A DNA stretch of 64,000 bases from Sva-07 sp963752815 (GTDB lineage Bacteria; Actinomycetota; Acidimicrobiia; Acidimicrobiales; Ilumatobacteraceae). Where the stretch lies: NCBI GenBank assembly GCA_963752815.1, contig CAVVZI010000007.1, forward strand, positions 102,980 to 166,979. The letters are read 5' to 3'. Under the pieces are notes generated by a model. That model was not told the DNA's origin. It did no database searches and saw nothing but the letters and a program-made list of their open reading frames with translations. This document shows, in pieces, positions 28,991 through 38,200 of this stretch (within the stretch, counting starts at the first letter, position 1; every line of letters starts with the position of its first letter). Both the position numbers and the translations under genes were made by a program.

Positions 28991-31482
28991 ACCGCTGGCC
29001 GCTGCAATGGCGATCGTGGGGAGCGGTGGGGATCGTGGTGGTCCTCGCCACCGCATCGACGCTCGGCCTGCACAGCATCACCGACGACTGGTCGTTCGTC
29101 GGGCCGGCCCTGCTCGGCTCGCTGATGGCCGGGGCGGCGTTCGTCACCGCCGTCCGATTCTCCCTGCTGCCCGGCGAGACGCTGGCGCTCGCCCTGGGCC
29201 TGTTCGTCGTCGGTGGAGTCCTCACGGTGAGCGTCCTCGCCGCGGGCGACTTCCCGAGTCCGGCGAGCTTCGGCGACTTCTTCGACGGACTGGTCCGTAC
29301 GTGGGCCGACCTGCTGTCGGCGGTGAGCCCTGCCGACCTCACGCCGCGGTTGAGCGTCGCGCCGTATGCGATCGCATGGTTCGGTGCGCTCGTCGGATGT
29401 TCCCTGTTGCGCTGGAGCCCGCTCCCCGGCCTTCCCGTGATCGGCCCGTTGGCCGGCCTCGCCGTGACGGTCCTGCTGACCGACGAGGACCGATCGCTCT
29501 CCATCCTGGTCGGCGCCGTGATCGCGGTCGGTGCCCTGCTCCTCGGTTTCCTGCTCGATCCGCGACGCACGGCGACCGCCGGCGCCGAGGGTTTCCTGGA
29601 TGGTGGGAGCGAGTCGCTCGAGACCACCACGTCGACCGCCCCCCATGCCAGGACCGTGCGCGCCGTGTTCGTGATCGTCGCCGTCGCATTGCTCGCACCG
29701 TTGGTCGGTCCGCACCTGCCGGGTGCGTCGGCGAACGAACGCTACGACCTGCGCGACCAGGTGGTTCCGCCATGGGACCCCCTCGCGCTCCCGAGCCCGC
29801 TCGTGCAGACCAAGGCACAGCTGGCGGCAGCGGTCGAGGACGAGGTCGTGTTCGAGGTTCAGGCCGATGAGCCGTTGACGCGCTGGACGACGGCGGTGAT
29901 GAACTCCTACGACGGTGTGGTGTGGACGGTCGCCGATCCGAACGACGCCTCGACCGATTTCCGACCGGTGAGCTCGCGCCTTCCCAGCCCTGACGTGCAA
30001 CCGGCCTCGGATCCCGTCGTGGACGCCACCGTGACCATCCGCTCCCTACAGGGCCCGTGGCTTCCCGTGCCGGGGGCGCCGACCGACGTCGAATTCGCCG
30101 ACGGCTCGGTGACCGCCACCGGTGCCGCACCGGCCATCGTCGAGAACCAGCAGTCGAGCACTGTCGCTCTCCCCACTGGAGTCACGACCGACCTCACGTA
30201 CGCCGTGTCCGCGCTCGCACCCCCGACACCGACCGACGAGGAACTCCGCGACCATCCGCTCGAGGTGGAGAAGGCCACCGTCGACCTCGACGCGCTGCCG
30301 CCGCAGATCCGCAACCTCGCTGGTGACGTCACGGAGGGCATCGACCACGGCTGGGGGCAGGTGGCCGCGATCCGTGACCTGTTCCGCAGCGAGGGGTTCT
30401 ACGACAAGAGCACGCGGGTGCCGCCGGGACATTCGTACTACCGGTTGGCGCAGTTCCTCGCCGACCCGGAACAGATCGTCGGCTACGAGGAGCAGTACGC
30501 GGCCGCGGCTGCGCTGATCGCCAGGATCGCCGAACTCCCGGTGCGCGTCGCCGTCGGCTTCGAGATCGAGCCGGAACGCTTCGTCGACGGACGCGCCGAG
30601 GTGCGATCGGGCGACGCGTCGGCGTGGATCGAAGTCCGCGTCGACGACGTCGGCTGGGTACCGGTGTCGGTCAGCCCGCCTCGCAGCCGGGAGCCCGAAG
30701 CCGAGAATGCCGTCGCTGCCGAGGACCAGGTCGCGACCCCCAACCCTCCCCCGCCGCCGCAGGTGCCGCCGGACGTGGACGTGTTCACCGAGAACGACGA
30801 GGTCGAGGAGCCCGTCGAGGAGGAAGAAGAGGAAGACGACGATTCCGACGAGGCCACCGGTGGGGGCGGCATCGGGACGCTCGGCTGGATCGCCATCGGA
30901 ACGGGGAGCGTACTGATCGTCGTGCTCGCCGCCGGCGGAGCGATCGTGGTCTGGAAACGTCGGCGTACCCACCGACGGCGGGCGGCCACCGACCCGGCGG
31001 CGCGGATCGCGGGCGCCTGGCTCGAGCTCACCGATCGCTACGAGGAGGCCGGCGTCAGCACGCCCGATCGAGCGACACCGCTCGAAGCGGTCCGGTCGAT
31101 GGCCGAGGTCGACCCGGCCGCAGCAGCCACGTCGACCCAGCTCATCGGCCTCGCCAGGGAGGTCGATCGTGCGGCGTACGATCGGACGAGTCCGCCGCCC
31201 GAGGCCGCGGACGTGGCCTGGCGCTATTCTGACCAAGCCGTGGACGCGTTGCTCGCCAACCAGTCGCTCCCCCGTCGTACGCGCATGCGGGTCGACCCAC
31301 GAACCCTGCGCCGCCGCGACCCGCTCGCCGGCGTGGCCACCCTCGACGCCCCACCGCCCGACGGGGGTCTCCGTGCGGGAGACGTCGCTGTCGACGAACA
31401 CGACGAACTTGCGACGAACGGCACGAACATGACGGTGAGACGCCGTGAGCCGGGCCGACGAGCCGGCGATGCGTCCGGATGA
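28987..31482 (+). CDS. TgpA-like transglutaminase-fold membrane protein with the catalytic triad replaced
   Basis: 831 residues. Several N-terminal membrane spans (about residues 10-250) precede an extracytoplasmic transglutaminase-like domain, a strongly acidic stalk (EEPVEEEEEEDDDSDE), one more span (about 635-655) and a cytoplasmic DUF4129-like tail. Active transglutaminases of this type read G-[FY]-C-E-[HQ]-[YF], then DAHAW, then GWV.VDP. Here the matching positions are GYEEQY (about residue 499), DASAWIEV (about 543) and GWVPVSVSP (about 558). Cys, His and Asp are thus Glu, Ser and Ser, so it should be catalytically inactive and may serve as a binding or scaffold domain. The ATGA overlap with DUF58 couples the two. 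Confidence 0.88.
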   Translation: MNRWPLQWRSWGAVGIVVVLATASTLGLHSITDDWSFVGPALLGSLMAGAAFVTAVRFSLLPGETLALALGLFVVGGVLTVSVLAAGDFPSPASFGDFFDGLVRTWADLLSAVSPADLTPRLSVAPYAIAWFGALVGCSLLRWSPLPGLPVIGPLAGLAVTVLLTDEDRSLSILVGAVIAVGALLLGFLLDPRRTATAGAEGFLDGGSESLETTTSTAPHARTVRAVFVIVAVALLAPLVGPHLPGASANERYDLRDQVVPPWDPLALPSPLVQTKAQLAAAVEDEVVFEVQADEPLTRWTTAVMNSYDGVVWTVADPNDASTDFRPVSSRLPSPDVQPASDPVVDATVTIRSLQGPWLPVPGAPTDVEFADGSVTATGAAPAIVENQQSSTVALPTGVTTDLTYAVSALAPPTPTDEELRDHPLEVEKATVDLDALPPQIRNLAGDVTEGIDHGWGQVAAIRDLFRSEGFYDKSTRVPPGHSYYRLAQFLADPEQIVGYEEQYAAAAALIARIAELPVRVAVGFEIEPERFVDGRAEVRSGDASAWIEVRVDDVGWVPVSVSPPRSREPEAENAVAAEDQVATPNPPPPPQVPPDVDVFTENDEVEEPVEEEEEEDDDSDEATGGGGIGTLGWIAIGTGSVLIVVLAAGGAIVVWKRRRTHRRRAATDPAARIAGAWLELTDRYEEAGVSTPDRATPLEAVRSMAEVDPAAAATSTQLIGLAREVDRAAYDRTSPPPEAADVAWRYSDQAVDALLANQSLPRRTRMRVDPRTLRRRDPLAGVATLDAPPPDGGLRAGDVAVDEHDELATNGTNMTVRRREPGRRAGDASG

Positions 31483-32207
31483 CGACGAGATCACAACCGA
31501 TGTCGATCCGGCTTGGATCGCGAGCCTTCGGGCGGACACGAATGGATCGGCACCTTCGCCTGGCGCGCCGGATGCCGAAGCGGGTGGCGCAGGGATCGGC
31601 GGAGCCGATGACGAGGACGAAGCCCACGACTGGGCGCTCGCCGAGCCGAGCATGGGATCCCGAAGCGACAGTCGGCGCCTCCGACGGCCTGATCGAACGC
31701 ATCCGTCAGGAGGTGCGCGCCACACCAGCGCGGCCCGTCACGACAGCCGCTCCAACGCCGCCCCCTCCAGCGGTGCGGCCCTCGCCCCCGCCGTCGATCC
31801 TCGAACAGCCGCGTCCAGCGGTGCCAGTCCCCGGAACACGAGACCGCGCGGATTCCCCCGCCGTCGAGACACCCGCTCCGGCAGCCGCACCGAGCGTCGA
31901 GGACCTGGCTTCGACCACGGTGCGCTGGGAACCGCGACAGCGGCTCGCGGCGACCGCTCCGGTCACCGACACGGTGCTGGTCACCCCGCCGACCCACCAC
32001 GGGCTCGACAGGACGCAGGTCGTCATCGCGTTGATCATCGCGGTGGCGCTCGTGATCGTCGTGTGGCTCGTCGTCAGCTCACGTGGCAGCGACGATCCGG
32101 CACCGCCCGTCGGCTCCGTCCCCACGTCCGACGGCACCGACACCTCGGTCGTGCCGTCCGGCAGCGCGCCGGTCGACCCGGACCTGCCCAGCGGGGTCGG
32201 CGGATGA
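31479..32207 (+). CDS. Proline-rich single-pass membrane protein, unknown function
   Basis: 242 residues as an unbroken frame whose ATG overlaps the transglutaminase-like stop (ATGA). A Pro/Ala/Arg-rich cytoplasmic half precedes one membrane span (TQVVIALIIAVALVIVVWLV, about residues 180-199) and a short Gly/Ser/Asp-rich exterior tail. The first 60 codons are unusually Arg-rich. The alternative frame starting at 31445 or 31469 encodes an acidic sequence (DDDEITTDVDPAWIASLRA) that looks equally real up to about 31650, so either the start is as given or one indel near 31650 joins the two. I recognise no family. It lies between the transglutaminase-like and PP2C genes, overlapping both. Confidence 0.6.
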   Translation: MTTRSQPMSIRLGSRAFGRTRMDRHLRLARRMPKRVAQGSAEPMTRTKPTTGRSPSRAWDPEATVGASDGLIERIRQEVRATPARPVTTAAPTPPPPAVRPSPPPSILEQPRPAVPVPGTRDRADSPAVETPAPAAAPSVEDLASTTVRWEPRQRLAATAPVTDTVLVTPPTHHGLDRTQVVIALIIAVALVIVVWLVVSSRGSDDPAPPVGSVPTSDGTDTSVVPSGSAPVDPDLPSGVGG

Positions 32208-33010
32208 CGGTTCGGCTGCACGAGGAGGCGACACTGCCGGCGGACCTGACGTCGGTGTTGCGCGCCCTGTTCGTGGGAGGCTCGACGAACGGCTCCACGG
32301 TCGCCGATTGGGCCGCTGCCAGCGGCCAGGGCACCGGGCGCAGCGAGAATCAGGATGCGTGGGGCCAGCGGAACGGCACGTTCGTCGTCGCCGACGGCAT
32401 GGGCGGCCGGCAGGGCGGATCGACGGCGGCGACGGCAGCGGTCGCCGCCGCGCTCGACACGTTCGGCACCGCCGACTCCCTGCACCCGCTCGACTGGGCG
32501 AGCAGGATGGCATCGGTCAACGATGCGGTCATGCTCGCCGGCCGCCGCGCCGGGCACGAAAGGGTGGGCGCGGCGATCGCCGTCGTCCGGTGCATTCCGG
32601 GTCGTGTCGTCATCTCCCACGCCGGCGACGTGCGGATCTATCGCCTGCGCCGCGGTGAGACCCATCTCCTGACCCGCGATCACAACGTGGCCACCGAGCT
32701 GAGCTCGGCAGGCCGCGAGCTCGACTCGGTCTCCGCGGCGATCGGCAAGACCGCCGCACTCACGTCGTTCCTCGGCGCGAGGAACTCGTGGCAGCGCCAC
32801 TCGCTGCGCGTGCTCGATGCGCGCCACGGCGACCGGCTCGTCATCTGCTCCGACGGCATCCACCGGCCCCTCGACCGCAACGACTGGGTCGACGTGCAGG
32901 CGAGCCCGGACTGCCAGCTGCTGGTCGACGGACTCGTCGGCCGCTCCGTGGCCGCAGGCAGCACGGACGATCGGACCGCCCTGGCGATCACGCTCGGGTC
33001 GGCGACGTGA
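32204..33010 (+). CDS. PP2C-family Ser/Thr protein phosphatase
   Basis: 268 residues, cytoplasmic, no membrane span. The metal-binding and catalytic motifs of PPM phosphatases are present: GRSENQDAWG, VVADGMGGRQGG, SHAGDVRIYRLRRGETHLLT (in place of the usual GDSR.Y), VICSDGIHRPL and STDDRTALAI (in place of DN.T). All metal-ligand Asp positions appear kept, so it should be active. The ATG overlaps the preceding stop as ATGA, and the stop overlaps the FHA gene as GTGA. With the PknB-like kinase at 18.6-20.1 kb and two FHA proteins downstream, it likely reverses kinase signalling in this island. Confidence 0.92.
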   Translation: MTVRLHEEATLPADLTSVLRALFVGGSTNGSTVADWAAASGQGTGRSENQDAWGQRNGTFVVADGMGGRQGGSTAATAAVAAALDTFGTADSLHPLDWASRMASVNDAVMLAGRRAGHERVGAAIAVVRCIPGRVVISHAGDVRIYRLRRGETHLLTRDHNVATELSSAGRELDSVSAAIGKTAALTSFLGARNSWQRHSLRVLDARHGDRLVICSDGIHRPLDRNDWVDVQASPDCQLLVDGLVGRSVAAGSTDDRTALAITLGSAT

Positions 33011-34452
33011 CCGCTTCGAACTCCGTCGCTGCCACCCGGGTCAGGATCGCACCGGGCACCGGGACGCTCATCCGCCGCCCGACGGCCGTGCTGTTCGTCG
33101 ACGGTGACGACGCCGCTCTCATCGATGCCTTCGTCGGCGCCGTCGATGCCGGCCGATCGGACGGTGTCATCGACGCCGTCACCGACGCGGTGACCGACGG
33201 AGAGTTCGGGGCCAGGCCGTTCGTCCTGATGACGTGGGACGAGCAGCTCCACCTCGTGGTGTTCGGCGCCATCGAGGTGCGAACCGATCACCCGAGCCTG
33301 CCGATGCTGTCCGGTGCGGGGTCGGGCACGTGGGTCGAGCGGCGCCTTCGACCCGCCGGCACGACGACGATCGCAGCTGGCGCCCCGGCCGATCCGTCCA
33401 GTGATCTGCAGCTCGGACGAATCGCGGCTGACGGCTTCGCAGCCACCTTCGAACCCTCGACCGCAGCGTCCGATTCGAGCCGATCGACCGCCGACCTCGG
33501 GTCCGCCGGGTCGGCTCCGGACGCGACCAGGTCGGAACCGACGGTGCCGTCACCCGGACCCCACAGCTCGCCCGAAGCAGCGCCGGAAACCGCGTCCGAA
33601 GTCGAGCCGGAAACGGCTCCGAGCGGGGTAACCGCCCAACGGGTCCCCTCCGGGTCGGGTCCTGAAGGGACCAGGTCGGACCCGACGGGGCCGATCGGTG
33701 GCGACCGCCTCGCTGCACTCCGGGCCGCAATGCGCGCCCACGAGGTCGAGCCGCCCACGGTGGCCGCAGCGGTCGGCTCCGACGCGTCGCTCGAAGCGCC
33801 GGTCGAGACACCGCTCGACGACGAGGTCACGCTGGCACCGTTCGACCGTCCACCACTCGCCGACCCGGGGTCAGCTGCTCGAGACGCCCCGACGCCCGAT
33901 ACCTCGAAACCTGACACGCCTCCCTCCGATGCCCGCACACCTGACGGCACGGACGACGATGCCGCGCCGTTCGTCCTTGCCGTGCGCTGCGGACGCGGCC
34001 ACGTCAATCCGATCCATGTCACGGTCTGCCAGACGTGCGGCGACCTCCTCGAGATCGGTGCACAGACCGAGACCATCCGCCAACCGCCGCTGGCCATGCT
34101 CGAGTTGCCGAGCGGCGAAAGCATCGCGATCGACCGTTCGCTCGTACTCGGCCGGCGTCCCGATTCCGACGCAGCTCAGGCGCAGGACCGGGCGATCACC
34201 GTGATCGCCGGCGACGAGCCGTCGATCTCGCGCACCCACCTGCGCATCGACGTCGAGGACTGGTCGTTGACGGTCACCGACTGCGGCTCGCGGAGCGGCA
34301 CCGCGATCGTGATCCGTCCCGGCGAGGAACCGCGGATCCTCGAGCCGTGGATGACGCACGAGCTCCCCGTCGGGGCGCGCCTGTTCCTCGGCGGACCGAC
34401 GAGCGTCGTCATCCGGCCGATCCCGGCTGGGCGGAGCCGTAGTGGCGGCTGA
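33007..34452 (+). CDS. FHA-domain protein with zinc-ribbon-like motif
   Basis: 481 residues. The N-terminal domain (about 1-125) is of unknown fold (VLFVDGDDAALIDAFVGAVD). A long low-complexity Ser/Pro/Glu/Thr-rich linker (about 135-315) offers many potential phosphorylation sites. A four-ligand putative zinc ribbon (CGRGHVNPIHVTVCQTCGD) precedes a C-terminal FHA domain (LGRRP, SISRTHLRI, DCGSRSGT), which binds phosphothreonine. This layout suggests an adaptor reading kinase-made marks. The GTG start overlaps the phosphatase stop. Confidence 0.85.
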   Translation: MTASNSVAATRVRIAPGTGTLIRRPTAVLFVDGDDAALIDAFVGAVDAGRSDGVIDAVTDAVTDGEFGARPFVLMTWDEQLHLVVFGAIEVRTDHPSLPMLSGAGSGTWVERRLRPAGTTTIAAGAPADPSSDLQLGRIAADGFAATFEPSTAASDSSRSTADLGSAGSAPDATRSEPTVPSPGPHSSPEAAPETASEVEPETAPSGVTAQRVPSGSGPEGTRSDPTGPIGGDRLAALRAAMRAHEVEPPTVAAAVGSDASLEAPVETPLDDEVTLAPFDRPPLADPGSAARDAPTPDTSKPDTPPSDARTPDGTDDDAAPFVLAVRCGRGHVNPIHVTVCQTCGDLLEIGAQTETIRQPPLAMLELPSGESIAIDRSLVLGRRPDSDAAQAQDRAITVIAGDEPSISRTHLRIDVEDWSLTVTDCGSRSGTAIVIRPGEEPRILEPWMTHELPVGARLFLGGPTSVVIRPIPAGRSRSGG

Positions 34453-34455
34453 CAC

Positions 34456-35216
34456 GTGAAGCCACCAGCCGAGGCAGGCCAGGTCGGGGCCGGCCACGAT
34501 CTGGTCGTCGAATTCATCGGCGACGAGCGTGTGCTGAGCCCGGGCGACGTGCTCACGTTCGGCCGGTCGGCCGACCTCGAGATCGACGACAACCGGTACC
34601 TGCACCGGCTGATCGGCCGCTTCACGTGGGCCAACGGCATGTGGTGGCTGGCGAACACCGGGTCGTCGATCGCGCTCCGGCTCGCCGACGCCCGCGGGCC
34701 GTCGTACGCCAAGGTGGCCCCCGGCGCGACCGTGCCCCTGGCGTACGAAACAGCGGCTCTGACGTTCGAAGCCGGCGGCCGGCCGTATGAGCTCCATCTC
34801 GAACTGCTCATCGATGCGCCGTCGTTCGGCGTCGATCCGTCGACTGCGGATGCCGTTGCCGGCACGGCGACGCCGTCGACCTCGAAGCCACCACCACGGC
34901 GGGCTCGCTCCCGCTCAACGACGAGCAGCGGCTGCTGCTGATCGCGTTGTGCGAGCCCTGGCTCGACGATTCCTCGTCGAACGAGCTCCCGACGAACCGG
35001 CAGATCGCCGCCCGCCTCGGCTGGACGATCACGAAGTACAACCGCAAGCTCGACTGGCTGTGCCAGAAGTATGCGAGCGCCGGTGTCTCGGGCCTACGCG
35101 GATCGAGTGACCTGCTGGCACGCGACCGCCGGGTACGCCTCGTCGAGCACGCCCTCGACACCGGGGTGGTGACGGCGGCCGATCTCAGCCGACTGCCCGG
35201 CGCGCGACCTGCATGA
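34456..35216 (+). CDS. FHA-like protein with C-terminal helix-turn-helix (one frameshift)
   Basis: About 253 residues when a single indel near 34870 is bridged. The N-terminal domain is FHA-like (DVLTFGRSADLEIDDNRYLH, with GRFTWANGMWWLANTGSS) but has a shortened SxxH region. The C-terminal part, after SLPLNDEQRLLLIALCEPWL, is a winged or simple helix-turn-helix: NELPTNRQIAARLGWTITK and KLDWLCQKYASAGVSGLRG. A fused FHA-HTH suggests a phospho-dependent DNA-binding regulator of the island. The GTG start is 3 bases after the previous stop. The 3' end overlaps convergent EccC by 32 bases. Last gene of the MoxR operon. Confidence 0.75.
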
Positions 35217-38200
35217 CGGTCGGCTCCCGGTCGGCGACCAGCACCCCTCGACCCGGTGGCATCGCCAGCCCCGGGCGGATGGGTGGTTTGATCCCCGTCA
35301 TCTGGAGGAAGTCGCCGGCGTCGTCGGGGCGCAGGATCAGCACCCGTCTCGAACGACGGGCCAGGTTGAGCATCCCGCTCGCCGTGTAGCCGGTCATCGA
35401 GCGGTTCTCGATCGTCGCGATCATTCGGAAATCGTCGTGATCGGCCAGCTGGTCCCACAACGGGTTCAGCGTCGGATCATCGAGCCGGTCGAGGTCGTCG
35501 ACGAGCAGGACGCGTGGCCGTCCGGCCGTGCCGAGCACCAGCAGGTTGGCGAGCCGTTCGAGGACGGGCGCGAGATCGTCGGGCTTGCCGATCGCCCCGT
35601 CATGCACGAGCTCGAGATCGATCGGGCTCGACGACGGGCCGACGGCCCACACCTCATGGGTGCTCGCGAGCGCCGCGGCAGCCGTGTCGAGCACCGTCGA
35701 GCGACCGGAGCGAGGCGGACCGGCGACCGTGAGGTTCGACCACGTGAGGTCGACCACCACCGGCGCGCCCGAGATGTCGGCAACGCCGAGCGGCACGTGG
35801 AGCGGCGCGCTCGGCACGTTGCCCAGGCGCTCGACCGGCACGTCGTCGCCGAGGGGGTGGCTGGCGAGGACGCATGGCGCGGCGGAGCCGAGCAAGGATG
35901 CGAAGTCGGCGATCGCGTCGCCCTGGCCGCGGGCCGACGGGTCTCGCGAGACCGCCGCGATCTGGACGGTCGCTCCGCCGTCCCACAGGCCCCGACCCGG
36001 CGACAGGTCGAGTTGCTTGGCCCGCGTCGAGGAGATGCCGTGCTCGTTGTACCCGTTCTCGTCGGCGTGGCGCATGATCAGGCGGCTTCCGACGGCGGCG
36101 TGAATGCGGGCGGGCACGGCGTTGCGCCGGTCGGCGGTGATCACCGTGTGGATGCCGACCTGCCGACCGTCGACCACGATCGTCACGAGTCGCTCGATCC
36201 AGCTCTCCAACGGCACCGCACTCGACATCCCTCCCCCGCCACGCGACGTGTCGCCGAACGTCGACATGAACCCGCCGAAGCCGTCGACGAGCAGGACGAT
36301 CCGCGGCAGCGGGTCGTGGCGCTCGTTGTACGCGGTGAGATGTTCGGCGTGCGCGTCGGCGAGCATGCGGCGGCGACGTTGCAGCTCGTCCGAGAGCACG
36401 GCGAGGTGACGGGTCACCGCTTCCAGGTCGTCACCGGTGGCGACGTCGACGACCTGCGCCAGCGATGCAAGCGCTCCCAGGCCACGCGAGGCGAAGTCCA
36501 GGCCGAGGAGGACCACCTGGTCCGGTCCGCCGGCGGCGGCGGCCGACACGGCGATCGTTCGCAGCACCGTCGTCTTGCCGGCCCCACCCGCGCCGAACAC
36601 CAGCCAGCCGCCCGTCTCCTCGAGATCGACGAGCGCGGGATACTGGTCCTGGCGCTCGGGGGCGTCGATCATCCCGACGCCGATCACCCGCCCGGGATAA
36701 CGATGGGCGAGCTCGGCCCGCGGGTCGGCGAGGACGTCGTCGATGGTCACGAGTTCGGGCAGGACCTCGCGCCACGGCCGGATCGGCTCGGGCAGGGTCA
36801 ACGAGGCGGCGGCACTCGACACGGCCGTGATCACCGCATCGAGATGCGTCGTCGAAACCTTCTTTCCGTGCCCGCCGGTTCCGCCCTGCACGCCACCAGA
36901 CCCGACGGCGGCCGGTGGTGGCGCCTTCGGCGAATCGTCGGTGCGGATGAACGGTGCGACGAGCACCGGCTGCACCGTCTCCTCGGTGGTCAAGGTCGCC
37001 CCACCGAATGCGCTCTGGAACGCCAGCAACGAACTCGGACCCAGCCGGGCGTAGCCGCGGCCCTTCAGCGGCACGGGGATGTCGGCGGCCTCCGGGCTGC
37101 CGATCACCGCGGTCGACTCCGGCCGGTCGAGCATCCGCAGCGAGATGCGCAGGTTGGTGTTGGCCAGGATGTTCTCGTTGACCGAGCCGGACGGGCGCTG
37201 CGTGGCGAGCACGAGATGGATGCCGAGGCTGCGGCCGCGCTGGGCGATGTCGACCACACCGGCCACGAACTCCGGGACCTCCTTCACCAGGGTGGCGAAC
37301 TCGTCGACGATGATCACCAGCGATGCCGGCGCCTCGTCCGGTGCGACCTCCAGCATCTCGGCGAGATCCTTGGCCCGGCCCTCCATCACCCGCATGCGGC
37401 GGTTGAGCTCGGCCCGCAGGGAGGTGAGTGCGCGCAGTGACAGCTCGGCGTCGAGGTTCGTCACGTAGCCGACGGTGTGCGGCAGCACGCCGAACACCGT
37501 CGAACTGGCACCGCCCTTGTAGTCGACGAACAGGAAGTTGAGGCGCGTCGGCGAATGGTGGACGGCCAGCGCGGCGACCATCGACTGCAGGAGCTCGCTC
37601 TTGCCCGCGCCGGACGTGCCGCCGATCAGGGTGTGTGGCCCGTCCTGCACGAGGTCGAGCCAGAACGGCCCGTCGACGCCCATCCCGATCGGAAAGCCCA
37701 GGCCGTATCCGGTGTCGGCCAACCAGTGCTCGGTCACCCAGTCCGGCGAGGGCATCCCGACGCCGAGCACGTCGAGCAGCGGCGCCGTGCGCGGGATCGA
37801 CGTGGCGAGCGACGCCGTCGACGCGTCGCGGATCGGAGCCAGGGCCCGTGCCACACGGTCGGCGACGTCGGAGCGCAGCTGCTCCACGTCGACCTCGCGG
37901 TCGGGCACCTCGGGGTCGGTCGACCAAAGTGTGCCGACGAGCGCCGCGCCAGGGGCCAGCCGGGTGACGAGGATCTTCGTCGCCTGGCGGGGCACCTCGG
38001 CTGCGGTGTCGGCGAGCCAGATGACGGAGATCCCGACGTCCGGACACTGATCGAGCAGTCGTGCCACGCCGGCCGGATCCGGGCCGAGCCGGGCGTCGAG
38101 CACCGCCACGATCCACGGCCAGCGGCGCGCCGCCACCTCCCGCTCGTTGCCGGCGCGCCGGAACTCGACCACCTCCAGGAGACGGTTGAGCACGGTGTCG

